From: Tyzzerella sp.
GTDB taxonomy: Bacteria; Bacillota; Clostridia; Lachnospirales; Lachnospiraceae
Assembly (NCBI GenBank): GCA_017465565.1
Contig: JAFTWA010000047.1
Location: forward strand, 1 to 64,000
Reading direction: 5' to 3'
DNA length: 64,000 nt
Part shown: piece by piece, positions 46,922-56,299 of the stretch
Position numbering within the stretch: the first letter of the stretch is position 1
How the letters are laid out: every line of letters starts with the position of its first letter
The notes under the pieces: generated by a model
What the model was told of the DNA's origin: nothing
What the model saw: the letters and a program-made list of their open reading frames with translations, nothing else
Database searches by the model: none
Program-made: the position numbers and the translations under genes

Positions 46922-47689
46922 ATGAATAACCAACAATTCTTTCAAAGCTTTAATTTTAGAAGAATAAGCTTTAACAGGAATCACCATACAGATAATTATA
47001 CGAATCAAGGCGCTCGAACAAACTTCATTGGTCAGCTTATCAAAGGAAGCGCAAAGCTTGTTTCTAAGTCTGAGACTATTTTATTAAAGGAAAATGATAT
47101 TTTCTATATTCCCAAGGGCTGTCACTACCACTCTTATTGGTACACCAATGAAAATACAGAGCTTGAGTGGTATTCCTTAGGATTTGATTTTTTACCTCAT
47201 GAAAATAATGGTAATTATACGTTACAAAAAATAATACCAAATCTGGAAGGCTCACATATGCTGCAAAAATTGGTGGACGATTTAACCGTAAATGCCACAA
47301 CCATCGGTTATCTATATTGTTTTTTGGGAAATGTTTTACCATGTATGGCGAGAAGTGATAAACCATATGAACTCTTGACAGAAAAGGCCGTTGAATATAT
47401 GCGTAAGCATTCTGATTTTAAAATGTGTGATGTTGCAGAATATTGTAATGTCAGTGAAGCTAGTCTCTATAGTATTTTCAAAAAACACATGGGCAGGACA
47501 CCAAATGAAATCCGCCAGAAAATCATTTGCGAAAAGGCAGAAGAATTATTGATTACAACCACTCTCACGGTTGAAGAAATAAGCGGGAAACTCGGCTTCA
47601 GTTCCTCTTCTTATTTTAGAAAGATTTTAAAAAAACATACAAATCTTTCTCCAAAAGAAATTCGGCAAAATTCTTATTATAAACACTAG
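46922..47689 (+). CDS. AraC-family regulator of the sugar region
   Basis: The 255-residue protein has an N-terminal cupin (about 20-95; LLKENDIFYIPKGCHYHSYW) and a double helix-turn-helix (about 155-255; ISGKLGFSSSSYFRKILKKH). Its divergent partner is the dehydrogenase gene at 46805, and the convergent neighbour is the last gene of the surface-protein operon. It likely senses a sugar or sugar acid. GAGGTG precedes the ATG. Confidence 0.88.
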   Translation: MNNQQFFQSFNFRRISFNRNHHTDNYTNQGARTNFIGQLIKGSAKLVSKSETILLKENDIFYIPKGCHYHSYWYTNENTELEWYSLGFDFLPHENNGNYTLQKIIPNLEGSHMLQKLVDDLTVNATTIGYLYCFLGNVLPCMARSDKPYELLTEKAVEYMRKHSDFKMCDVAEYCNVSEASLYSIFKKHMGRTPNEIRQKIICEKAEELLITTTLTVEEISGKLGFSSSSYFRKILKKHTNLSPKEIRQNSYYKH

Positions 47690-47691
47690 AA

Positions 47692-47713
47692 GGCATCCCT
47701 TAATTGGGATGCC
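47692..47713. terminator. Hairpin between convergent araC and HAD genes
   Basis: GGCATCCC (47692-47699) pairs with GGGATGCC (47706-47713) over a 6-nt loop. Neither side has a strong T-run, so it is a candidate bidirectional terminator for the araC gene and the long sugar operon. Confidence 0.6.
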
Positions 47714-47727
47714 CTCTTAAACTTTCT

Positions 47728-48342
47728 TTAAATAATATCTTTCAACTCACTGAGTGTTTTGATACGATACTCTGCTTTCAGTTCTGGATAATAATTCTCT
47801 GGATCAATTAAACACGCGTCAATTCCAGCCGCATGAGCCACCTCAATATCCAAATCCCGATCCCCAATCATAAGAGCCTTTGACTTGTCAATGCCGCATT
47901 TTTCAATCATAAAATTCAGAGCAGTTGGGTCTGGCTTACGTGGAAAATCATAGGTCGCATCCAATACGAAATCAAAACAATCACGGATTCCCATACGGTC
48001 CAGCAAAGCATATACCCATAGGCCGGAATGAGTATAAACAAAGTTTTTCTTATTCTTACTCAAACCAAATCTCAAAATCTCTTCCGATTCTGGAAAAAGG
48101 TTCTGTTTTGCCACAGCAATTGGTTGATATATCTCCTCAAATTCAACCCTTGCCTCTTTCTTTGACATTGGGAAATCGTAAGCTTTTATCGCTGCACCTA
48201 CCGACTGTTTTAAAAGTCCATAGACTGTGTCATAATCCTGTGGAATACCGTATTTTTCCATCATTTTCAGGAACGCCTCTGTGAAGATTGGATAGGTGTC
48301 AGAAAGCGTTCCATCAAAATCGTAAATTAAATAGTCGTACAT
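47728..48342 (-). CDS. HAD-family phosphatase
   Basis: The 204-residue protein has the nucleophile motif LIYDFDGTLSD near residue 5, a small helical cap, YTHSG as motif II, KPDPTALN (motif III) and MIGDRDLDIEVAHAAG (motif IV). It resembles phosphoglycolate phosphatase or related sugar-phosphate phosphatases. It overlaps the upstream SDR gene by 16 bases. It is the last gene of the surface-protein operon. Confidence 0.87.
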   Translation of the reverse strand: MYDYLIYDFDGTLSDTYPIFTEAFLKMMEKYGIPQDYDTVYGLLKQSVGAAIKAYDFPMSKKEARVEFEEIYQPIAVAKQNLFPESEEILRFGLSKNKKNFVYTHSGLWVYALLDRMGIRDCFDFVLDATYDFPRKPDPTALNFMIEKCGIDKSKALMIGDRDLDIEVAHAAGIDACLIDPENYYPELKAEYRIKTLSELKDII

Positions 48343-49139
48343 TCTTGTCTTTCCCTCTTTAATACATTTAAAATTTGTGGATAAAGCTGGCTGCTCATGC
48401 CGCCATCTACGATAAGTTCTGTTCCAGTCACGTTCTTTGACTCATCGCTTCCCAGATACCAGGCTGCGTTTGCGATATCTTCAAAATCAGAAATGTCACC
48501 GATTGGAGTTAACTCCCCGTTTACAATCTGCTTTGAGCCCATTTCCACCCATCTCTGTGTTTTAATGGTTCCTGGAAGCACCACGTTGCTTCGGATTCCA
48601 TAAGGACCCAAATCAATGGCAAATGCTTTTGACATAGCGTTGATTCCACCTTTAGAAGCACAGTAAGCACTTCTGTTTGGAATTGCACGATATGCAGTGT
48701 TAGAGCCGATAAATACGATGGCTCCTTTATGTTTCTCTCTCATGCGAAGTGCTGCCTGACGAACAATCGTAAAGTTCCATACTAGGTTTGTCTCAAACAC
48801 TCTCTGGAACTCTTCTACAGATACATCAAAGAATGGCATTCCCTTTGCAGGGTCATTGCCAAATCCCATATCTGCAGAATTCAGGCAAACTGCCTCCACA
48901 AAAAGTCCGCTGGCATCAATATCGTTGAAAATATCAATGACTCTCTGCTCGTTACGAATATCAAGGGCATACCCTTTTCCAACAACATTATATTTTTTAG
49001 AGATTTCCTTTGCTGCTTTTTCCGCACGGTCTCCGTCTCTGCTTGTAATTACTACGCTATATCCTTCTTTAGCGAAACGCTCAGCAATCGCGTATCCACT
49101 GCCAACAGTTCCGCCTGTTACAAATACTGCTCTACTCAT
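48327..49139 (-). CDS. Short-chain dehydrogenase/reductase
   Basis: The 270-residue SDR has the NAD(P) site VTGGTVGSGYAIAERF (residues about 6-21), a catalytic serine in GSNTAYRA and YCASKGG with catalytic Tyr and Lys, plus ELIVDGGMSSQ at the end. It probably oxidises or reduces a sugar acid or its product, given the dehydratase gene directly upstream. ATG at 49139 has AAGGAGG seven bases before it. Confidence 0.88.
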   Translation of the reverse strand: MSRAVFVTGGTVGSGYAIAERFAKEGYSVVITSRDGDRAEKAAKEISKKYNVVGKGYALDIRNEQRVIDIFNDIDASGLFVEAVCLNSADMGFGNDPAKGMPFFDVSVEEFQRVFETNLVWNFTIVRQAALRMREKHKGAIVFIGSNTAYRAIPNRSAYCASKGGINAMSKAFAIDLGPYGIRSNVVLPGTIKTQRWVEMGSKQIVNGELTPIGDISDFEDIANAAWYLGSDESKNVTGTELIVDGGMSSQLYPQILNVLKRERQECTTI

Positions 49140-49151
49140 CACGTTTCCTCC

Positions 49152-50312
49152 TTAGAAATAAAATTCTGATTTTGCTGGTCTAATATTGGTTAAAGCGCCC
49201 GTGTAATGGCGAAGTGTGTGTATCTGATAAGGGTGCTTTAAGCACTCTTTTTCATTAATCTCGATACCAAGACCTGGCTTGTCTGGAATGGTCATATAGC
49301 CATCTTTATATTCCAATGCTTCGTTTGTAACGTCTTTTCTCCATTCCACATCAGAGTACATAATTTCCAGAATCTCAAAGTTCGGGCAGGTTGCCGCAAG
49401 CTGAAGTGTGGCTGCGTTTGCCACTGGTCCTGAAGGATTGTGCGGTGCAAATGGAATGTATCTGCACTCTGCCTCTGCCGCAATCTTCTTGAGTTCCATG
49501 ATACCGCCGGCGTGAGAGATATCCGGCTGAATGTAATCTGCCGCCATCATGTCGAACATTCTCTTATAATCCCAGCGTGTATAAAGTCTTTCACCTGCTG
49601 AGATAGCAACTGGAGACTTATCACGCACTGCCTTCAATGCATCCAGATTGTCTGGCGGCACCGGCTCCTCAAAGAACATTGGCTTGAACTGCTCTAATTC
49701 TCTTGCAATCTTGATTCCAGTTGGAGTGTTGAATCTTCCGTGGCCTTCAATCAATAAATCCACTTTATCTCCAACGGCTTCACGAACTGCCGCCACGTTT
49801 CGAAGTGCCTTGTCAAGTTCTGCGTTGGAAATATTCAAATAATTTTTTCCAAACGGGTCCCACTTCATGGCTGTTACCCCACGTTTTACGGCTTCTTTTG
49901 CTTTTGCGCCAAACTCTTCTGGTTCTTTTGCACCGGCAAACCAGCCGTTTACGTAAATACGAACCTTATCATTAACCTTGCCTCCTAAGAGCTGGTATAC
50001 AGGAACATTCAAGGATTTTCCTAAAATATCCCACAGAGCCATTTCTACCGCAGAGAGGGCTGACATCAGAACCGGACCGCCTCTCCAGTAAGCATCGCGG
50101 TAAATCGCATGCCAGTGCTTTTCGATATCCAGGGGATTTTGCCCCACTAAATATTCTTTGATATGTTCTACAGCACCCCAAAGTGCCATTTCTTTATATT
50201 CCAGGGTTGCTTCGCCCACACCGTCAATTCCTTCGTCGGTATAAACCTTCACAAACACCCAGTTTGTTCGAAAACAATCCACGGTAAAGCATTTTACGTC
50301 TGTTACTTTCAT
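49152..50312 (-). CDS. Enolase-superfamily sugar-acid dehydratase (DgoD-like)
   Basis: The 386-residue protein has the mandelate-racemase/muconate-lactonizing fold. It shows MKWDPFG at the lysine strand, LLIEGHGRFN with a catalytic His, the metal-binding FFEEPVPPDN and SAGERLYTRW, PDISHAGGI and FAPHNPSGPVA with the second His. This pattern fits galactonate/altronate-type dehydratases, which give 2-keto-3-deoxy acids. The exact sugar acid is unknown. GAGGGG precedes its ATG; the SDR gene follows by 12 bases. Confidence 0.87.
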   Translation of the reverse strand: MKVTDVKCFTVDCFRTNWVFVKVYTDEGIDGVGEATLEYKEMALWGAVEHIKEYLVGQNPLDIEKHWHAIYRDAYWRGGPVLMSALSAVEMALWDILGKSLNVPVYQLLGGKVNDKVRIYVNGWFAGAKEPEEFGAKAKEAVKRGVTAMKWDPFGKNYLNISNAELDKALRNVAAVREAVGDKVDLLIEGHGRFNTPTGIKIARELEQFKPMFFEEPVPPDNLDALKAVRDKSPVAISAGERLYTRWDYKRMFDMMAADYIQPDISHAGGIMELKKIAAEAECRYIPFAPHNPSGPVANAATLQLAATCPNFEILEIMYSDVEWRKDVTNEALEYKDGYMTIPDKPGLGIEINEKECLKHPYQIHTLRHYTGALTNIRPAKSEFYF

Positions 50313-50324
50313 CGCTTTCCCCTC

Positions 50325-50918
50325 CTAAAGTTCTTTTTTTAGCGCAGCATTATACCTTGCAAAATCCTGATTCGCAATCGCCTTGTCTTTTTTTATAATT
50401 CTATTACGAATTGGATTCACCCACGCTGGTCTGTTCTTATTCACCCAGCCAATGCGGGTCTCAAAGGTAAATACACGCTCTAGTCTTTTTCTTGCCCGCC
50501 ACATCTCATCATGGACTGATTCTACCGGAAAACCTTCTGCAATCACCCCGCGCTGTTTGCAAATCAGAAGCGAGCGGGGCATGTGCCAGTCTGTGGTTAC
50601 CACAGCCGCAGTAAATGTCTCTCTGTTCAGTATTTTTTTCGTGTACTCTACATTAAATACTGTAGTTCTAGACTGGTCCTCGCGAATAATCGCTTCATTT
50701 GGCACCCCTTCTTCTATCAAAAGCTCTGCCATCACGTCAGCCTGTTTTCTGTCATGAGATTCATTATAACCCTGTCCCCCAGAAGCCACAATAGTTGGCG
50801 CAAGGCCGCGTTTCCAAAGCTGTGCGGCCTTTTTCACCCTTCCTATTGTAGTTGGGTCAGCTGTTCCATCATCATAGAGTCTCATACCGAGCAACAAAAT
50901 AATGTCAAACTGTTTCAT
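50325..50918 (-). CDS. YdcF/DUF218-family protein
   Basis: The 197-residue protein is a soluble member of the DUF218/YdcF family: ILLLGMRLYDDG near the start, VASGGQGYNESHD (a SAM-like binding loop), QSRTTVFNVEYTKK and TTDWHMPRSL. Its function is not established, though some relatives (SanA, ElyC) act in envelope maintenance. No membrane segment is visible. It lies between the dehydratase and the solute-binding protein genes with gaps below 30 bases. Confidence 0.85.
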   Translation of the reverse strand: MKQFDIILLLGMRLYDDGTADPTTIGRVKKAAQLWKRGLAPTIVASGGQGYNESHDRKQADVMAELLIEEGVPNEAIIREDQSRTTVFNVEYTKKILNRETFTAAVVTTDWHMPRSLLICKQRGVIAEGFPVESVHDEMWRARKRLERVFTFETRIGWVNKNRPAWVNPIRNRIIKKDKAIANQDFARYNAALKKEL

Positions 50919-50945
50919 TATTTGTTCATTCCCAATCTGTTGTTA

Positions 50946-52550
50946 TTATTTATTTAAATCTTTTAATACAGCCTCATATAAAGAACTTGATTCTTTTACA
51001 AATGCTGCCCAATCTTTTTCAATATTATCAGAACTGATTACAAGATTGGTAACCTTGCTTGAAACACCAACACTGTAATTATTCTTAGATTCCGTATCAA
51101 GTAACACAAAATCCATATCTACAGGGAATACAGTTCCAGCTTCTTTTACATCATAAAGCTTGTGCACCATCTCTTGCTCTTTTTCATGATATCCAGACAC
51201 ACCAGGAATTGTAGAAATACTGTCATCAGCTGTTCCCCATACTGCGAAGAAACGGGATGCAGATGCATATTCACCTTCACTTAAATCTTCATTAATTACT
51301 TTATAGTTACCTTCTTCATCCATGGTCCAGTCAACTTCTGGAATACCGTTGATTGCACCAATTTGTCCTTCTTCTGTACAGAAATAATCCATCATATCTA
51401 AAATACGTTCCATTGTTTCATCATCACAGTTTGGACTAAATGCATGCATCGTATAGTAATTTGCAATTGAATTTGAGTATACAACGCCATCTTCTGATTC
51501 TACAGCTGCCATTGCATATACATCACAGAGTTTTGCACGTTCTTCCGAATCACTTGGCAGGTGTCCTGAACGTTTCAAAATATCATTTAACATATCGTGA
51601 TAAACACCTACAGAACCACTATTGTAAGCCACTGGAGATAATCCGTTTTTGTACTCTTCCCATGCAGTATCTTGGTCTGTAACATAAGCATCTGGATCAA
51701 GAAGACCATCTTTGTACCACTGTTTTAATTGTTTGATTACTTCTACATATTCGTCAGATGCTGGCATCCAAACATATTTATCTCCTGATTTTACAAAATC
51801 ACTGTCATCGGTAATTCCATTTGCTAATTTAAATAATGTTAATGCGTTGTTAATTGTTCCTGCCAAATATGGTTTTGAGCAAAGACCTGCATCTGCAACC
51901 TTTTTAATATAAGTTGCTAACTCTGATAACTTAATGGTGCCGTCAGCGCCTAAATCTGCCATACCAACCTGCTCAGCCCAGTCTTTTCTGTAGTGAATCG
52001 ATGTATGTCTTGGAAGTGGATCCATTTCCTCAAAACCATAGTATGTAGCGTGAGGGATTGCATATGTAACACCATCAATCTTTACAGCATCTGCATAGCC
52101 TGTAGCCTCAACCATGGCTGCAAGATTTGGCCATTTTTCTTCCCAGCCTTCTGGAAGACCCTTAATCATTCCGAGATTAATATACTGACGCAATTCTGTT
52201 ATTGGCATTGTAGTATTAATAAGGAAACAATCTGGCACATTTCCACCATTTAACCAAAGACGGGTTGTGCTAAGTGAGTCAGCACTACTTCCAAGTGACC
52301 AGCAATCAATATTTACATTAAATTTGTCCATAACCCACTGCACATAAGCATCTTCTTCCAAATCATAACCTGCCTGCGCATTTGTCATACTATACCAGTT
52401 TGTCATACTGAATGATATGGTTTTGTCATAATCACTATTCTTAACGTCTCTGTCTCCGCCTTTGTCATCTCCGCCACAGCCTGTCAAAAGTCCAAGAACC
52501 ATAGAACCAAGCAGCAAGCCACTTGCTAATTTTTTCATAAATTTTTTCAT
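50946..52550 (-). CDS. ABC transporter solute-binding lipoprotein
   Basis: The 534-residue protein begins MKKFMKKLASGLLLG with a lipobox LLTGC and lipidated C25, followed by a family-1 extracellular solute-binding fold similar to LplA. Aromatic residues (NWYSMTN, WLNGGNVPDCF) suggest a sugar-binding cleft. It sits on the outer face of the membrane and delivers an oligosaccharide to the CUT1 permeases encoded directly upstream in the operon. GGAGG precedes the ATG. Confidence 0.9.
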   Translation of the reverse strand: MKKFMKKLASGLLLGSMVLGLLTGCGGDDKGGDRDVKNSDYDKTISFSMTNWYSMTNAQAGYDLEEDAYVQWVMDKFNVNIDCWSLGSSADSLSTTRLWLNGGNVPDCFLINTTMPITELRQYINLGMIKGLPEGWEEKWPNLAAMVEATGYADAVKIDGVTYAIPHATYYGFEEMDPLPRHTSIHYRKDWAEQVGMADLGADGTIKLSELATYIKKVADAGLCSKPYLAGTINNALTLFKLANGITDDSDFVKSGDKYVWMPASDEYVEVIKQLKQWYKDGLLDPDAYVTDQDTAWEEYKNGLSPVAYNSGSVGVYHDMLNDILKRSGHLPSDSEERAKLCDVYAMAAVESEDGVVYSNSIANYYTMHAFSPNCDDETMERILDMMDYFCTEEGQIGAINGIPEVDWTMDEEGNYKVINEDLSEGEYASASRFFAVWGTADDSISTIPGVSGYHEKEQEMVHKLYDVKEAGTVFPVDMDFVLLDTESKNNYSVGVSSKVTNLVISSDNIEKDWAAFVKESSSLYEAVLKDLNK

Positions 52551-52578
52551 ATTCTTTTTCCTCCATTTTTACTCTTGA

Positions 52579-53460
52579 TTACATTTTTACAGAACCAACA
52601 TAAATTCCTTTTACAAAATATTTTTGTACATAAGGATAAATAAGCATAACCGGAAGTATTACAACCAGAATACATGCCATTTGAATCCCCATAGAGAAGG
52701 AACCCATGCCTGAACCTTCCGCCATTCCTGACATCTTACTCGCTGAATTTACAATACTACGTAAATAAACCTGTAATAAATTCTTATCGCTGTCTGTGAG
52801 AATCAACATTGGCCAGTACCAGTTATTCCACAAATCTACGAAAGTAAACAGTGCATATGTTGCAAGTGTTGGTTTATTCATTGGAAGCATAACCTTCCAA
52901 AATACCTGAAAATCGTGAGCACCATCGATTTTGGCTGCTTCCTCCAATTCCTTTGGCACTGCCTCAAAACCTTTCATAATAATAATGATATGGCTTACAG
53001 ACACCAAAGTCAGCATGATTACACCTGTATGCGTATTCAAAAGGTGTAAATTTTTAAGGTTTAAGTAGGTCGGAACCAATCCACCGCCAAAGTACATACT
53101 GAAAATCGTAATCATAAATAAGATACGACGTCCCGGGAATCGTCTTGAAAATACATAAGCAGCCATGGTCATTACAACCATACCTCCAACGGTTCCAATA
53201 ACAGAAACCCAAATCGTATTACCATAGGCAGTAAGGAGTCCATCCCCACGGGAGAATAAGGCAATATAGTTTGCCAAAGTAAAATCTCCTGGCCATAAAC
53301 TAAATCGATGATTGATATAGTATTCATTTGTTGAGAAAGAAATTACAATTGCACTCCAAAATGGAACGATAATCAAAATAACCAATATTGTCATAATTAT
53401 AAAAGTCACAATATCTAATTTTGAAAACTTCTTCCTCTTTCTTTGTTCTAATTTTGCCAT
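52579..53460 (-). CDS. CUT1 ABC permease, MalG/LplC-like
   Basis: The 293-residue membrane protein has six hydrophobic segments and the EAA loop EEAAKIDGAHDFQVFWKVMLP that contacts the ATPase. It is the second permease of a carbohydrate importer. No ATP-binding subunit is encoded here, so a shared MsmX-type ATPase is expected elsewhere. ATG at 53460 has GGAGGAG a few bases upstream. Confidence 0.92.
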   Translation of the reverse strand: MAKLEQRKRKKFSKLDIVTFIIMTILVILIIVPFWSAIVISFSTNEYYINHRFSLWPGDFTLANYIALFSRGDGLLTAYGNTIWVSVIGTVGGMVVMTMAAYVFSRRFPGRRILFMITIFSMYFGGGLVPTYLNLKNLHLLNTHTGVIMLTLVSVSHIIIIMKGFEAVPKELEEAAKIDGAHDFQVFWKVMLPMNKPTLATYALFTFVDLWNNWYWPMLILTDSDKNLLQVYLRSIVNSASKMSGMAEGSGMGSFSMGIQMACILVVILPVMLIYPYVQKYFVKGIYVGSVKM

Positions 53461-53472
53461 CACGTGCTCCTC

Positions 53473-54435
53473 CTATTTCGTCTTTTTACGTTTTTCAAAA
53501 CTCCACATCTTTTCGCCAGTGAGCTTACCAACCAACTGATTAGCCAGCATTAACAAAGCAAAATTGATGATTCCTTTGAATAACCCTACTGCGGTTGAGA
53601 ATCCATAGTTCGGCAATGCACGGAATGTGATGTCGTATATGTAAGTATCCAGAATCTGTACTGACTCAGATACTACTGAGTTTCTCATAGTCAGAATTTG
53701 TCCAAATCCAGCACTCATGATAGAGCCAATCTTCAAAATAAGTCTCATAGAAATGAGAGGTAAAAGTGCAGGCAGTGTCACGTGCCAGATTTGTTTTAAT
53801 CTTGATGCGCCGTCAATTTCCGCCGCCTCATAGAGTCCTGGGTCTATGGAACTAATGGTTGCCATATAAATGATGGACGCCCACCCCATTTCCTTCCAGT
53901 TGTGCGTAATAAAGAGCATGGCTCTAAAGAACAGCGAATCTGATAAAAATGGAATCGAATCAATTCCCAATGCGCTCATTACTGAATTCACAGCTCCTGC
54001 CTCAGAGAACATGGAGATTAAAATCGCTGATACGACTACCCATGAAAGGAAGTGTGGGAATGTCAAAACCGTCTGATAAACCTTTTTAATTTTCTTTCCT
54101 CGCATCTCCGTTGTGATGAGTGCCAATATAATTGGTACTGGAAATTCAAAAACAATACGTTGCAAACTCAATATAATGGTATTAAAGATTGCTTTTACAG
54201 CTTTTGGCGTAGAAAAAAGTCTCTCGAAATGCTTCAGTCCTACCCCTGGACTTCCAAATAGGCCATCCACAGCGTTGTATTCTTTAAATGCCAATACATT
54301 ACCAGCCATTGGAACATACTCAAAGAGAATCAGCCATACCACAAAAGGTATCAGCATAAGATATAGATACTTAGCGTTCCATATCTCAATGGCCAGCTTA
54401 CTTCTTTTCTTTTCTTTTTTCATTGTTACATTCAT
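53473..54435 (-). CDS. CUT1 ABC permease, MalF/LplB-like
   Basis: The 320-residue protein has a charged N-terminus, six hydrophobic segments and the EAA motif YEAAEIDGASRLKQIWHVTLPALLP. It pairs with the MalG-like permease, whose gene starts nine bases later. AAAGGG directly precedes the first ATG, so the start could be a few codons later. It begins 19 bases after the MBL lipoprotein gene. Confidence 0.92.
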   Translation of the reverse strand: MNVTMKKEKKRSKLAIEIWNAKYLYLMLIPFVVWLILFEYVPMAGNVLAFKEYNAVDGLFGSPGVGLKHFERLFSTPKAVKAIFNTIILSLQRIVFEFPVPIILALITTEMRGKKIKKVYQTVLTFPHFLSWVVVSAILISMFSEAGAVNSVMSALGIDSIPFLSDSLFFRAMLFITHNWKEMGWASIIYMATISSIDPGLYEAAEIDGASRLKQIWHVTLPALLPLISMRLILKIGSIMSAGFGQILTMRNSVVSESVQILDTYIYDITFRALPNYGFSTAVGLFKGIINFALLMLANQLVGKLTGEKMWSFEKRKKTK

Positions 54436-54454
54436 CCCTTTCTCTCAGTATGCA

Positions 54455-56281
54455 TTAATTATAAATATCCTGCTTCTGATAAATCAGATTTGCTTTTCCG
54501 TTTGCCCAGTTAAATCCCACAGTCTCTGAACCACCACAGTAGTATTCGTCGCACCATTTTTTTGCCAGCGTAGAGCGTGCCGTATCTGTAGTATTGTCTG
54601 TAAGTGTTCCTTCTGCCTGAGTAAAGAGCATTACTTGTGCATCTGCATACTCATAGACTGTAGATACATCTGTTCTGTTGTGGTGTGGCTGTTGGAAAAT
54701 ATCACATTTTAATGTTTCTGCCGAGAAATTCTGGCAGAGAATACTTTCTGCCTTTGCAACCATATCTCCTGTAACCATCATCTTCATACCAGAAGCAGTC
54801 TCAATCATGGTAACTGTACTTGTGGTATTAAAGTTCGTTGTATTAAATCTTCCGCCATCATCTGCAAAATCTGCATGAGAGAATACAGTCGTGATTGTCA
54901 CGTCTGCAAGTTGAATCACGTCTCCTGTACGAAGCTTAATATCCTGACAATTCGGATAACGATTCGTAATGGAATTACTTGCTTTCGCGATAGATGAAGC
55001 ATCCGCCTTGCTGGTAACGGTCAAATCTGGCAGGTTACAAATCACACGTTCCACATTGTAACGCTCAGGATTTGACTCTAATACGGTAGCAAATCCACTC
55101 GAATGGTCCGCATCAAAGTGAGTCACATACCAAGCTGCAATTCTAATCTTTTCCTCTTTTGCAGTTCCCGTAATTTCGTGAAGGAAATTCCAAAGACGGT
55201 CTCTGTCTTCTGTTTCCATTTGAGAGGCAGCACCACCATCGATGAAGATAATACTGTTATCCGCACATTTCACAATCAAACAAGCTCCGTTATCAATATA
55301 ACCACTTGAATTCTTTTCCTGCTTCAGAGAGTATCCATAAGGGTCCATCTTCAGACCAAAGAGATAATATTCTGCCTCTTCGCCTGCCTTTGGTTCATAT
55401 GTATAAGAAACCTCTGCAACAGAAGGTCTACCCGACTCGTCTAACTCCACAGTCGCTCTTTCTGCATTTCCGTAGAAATTCACATACACTCTCTGATTGT
55501 CTTTCACAAATCGATAAAACTGATTATTTTCTATAGAAGTATGGCTTTCTTCCTTATAACCATGAGTTTTCATGAGTTCTGCATAGTCAGAAACTTCTTC
55601 TGCTGTAGTAGACCATATACCTTGCATTTCGTTATCTGTAGCTGTCTTTTTTCCATACTCTGTTAAATAAGTTCCGCTACTATACAATGCTGTCGACAAA
55701 GTATTGTCTCCCTGATATGCAGGAATATCATTTAAAAGCCATCCATCTCGATAATATTCTTTCATAGTAACCTCTTTCGTCCATTCAGTAGACACAGTGA
55801 GCTTCCCTTCAGAAGCCGCCTCTGTCCAGTGGCTCATGATATAGTCTGTGGCAAGTCCAATCATATACTCATTGGAGCCGTTAATTACAATCTGGTCTTC
55901 ATTTACAATAACGCCCCAGTAGCAGTCTGTCTCTCCGAGTTCTGGCATGCTGCTTGCTTCCCGATTGGTAGAACCAACAAGAATCTCGCAAACTTCATCT
56001 GCTTCATCTGCCTCAGTATCTGCTACTAACTCTGGAGCAACGCCACACAGGTCTTCCAGACCTTCATACAATTCAATAACTGCCGTATCTTCCCATTCCG
56101 CTCTTTGAAGAGAATATACTAATCTATAATTGTAAGTATCTTCTTCAAAGATTACATGAGATTCACCTTGCTGTTTCCCACATGCTGTAAATAGCATAGT
56201 GAGGCAAAGGGCTGGGAGGGCTGCTATACGCAGCCTTTTTCCCATCACGGCTTTATCAATCTTAAACTTTCTCAATTGCAT
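54455..56281 (-). CDS. Lipoprotein with MBL-fold (ComEC-like) domain
   Basis: The 608-residue protein starts with a signal peptide and lipobox LFTAC (C34), so it is tethered outside the cell. Residues about 50-165 resemble small alpha/beta domains at the front of glycoside hydrolases (EICEILVGSTNRE, IVINGSNEYM). Residues about 300-608 form a metallo-beta-lactamase fold with THFDADHSSG (H388, D390, D392, H393), SHADFADDG, MMVTGD and QQPHHNR. It resembles the C-terminal MBL domain of ComEC-like proteins, some of which hydrolyse nucleotides or glycolipids. A nuclease or esterase role at the surface is inference. Confidence 0.8.
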   Translation of the reverse strand: MQLRKFKIDKAVMGKRLRIAALPALCLTMLFTACGKQQGESHVIFEEDTYNYRLVYSLQRAEWEDTAVIELYEGLEDLCGVAPELVADTEADEADEVCEILVGSTNREASSMPELGETDCYWGVIVNEDQIVINGSNEYMIGLATDYIMSHWTEAASEGKLTVSTEWTKEVTMKEYYRDGWLLNDIPAYQGDNTLSTALYSSGTYLTEYGKKTATDNEMQGIWSTTAEEVSDYAELMKTHGYKEESHTSIENNQFYRFVKDNQRVYVNFYGNAERATVELDESGRPSVAEVSYTYEPKAGEEAEYYLFGLKMDPYGYSLKQEKNSSGYIDNGACLIVKCADNSIIFIDGGAASQMETEDRDRLWNFLHEITGTAKEEKIRIAAWYVTHFDADHSSGFATVLESNPERYNVERVICNLPDLTVTSKADASSIAKASNSITNRYPNCQDIKLRTGDVIQLADVTITTVFSHADFADDGGRFNTTNFNTTSTVTMIETASGMKMMVTGDMVAKAESILCQNFSAETLKCDIFQQPHHNRTDVSTVYEYADAQVMLFTQAEGTLTDNTTDTARSTLAKKWCDEYYCGGSETVGFNWANGKANLIYQKQDIYN

Positions 56282-56299
56282 AAACCTTCCTCCATCTCG

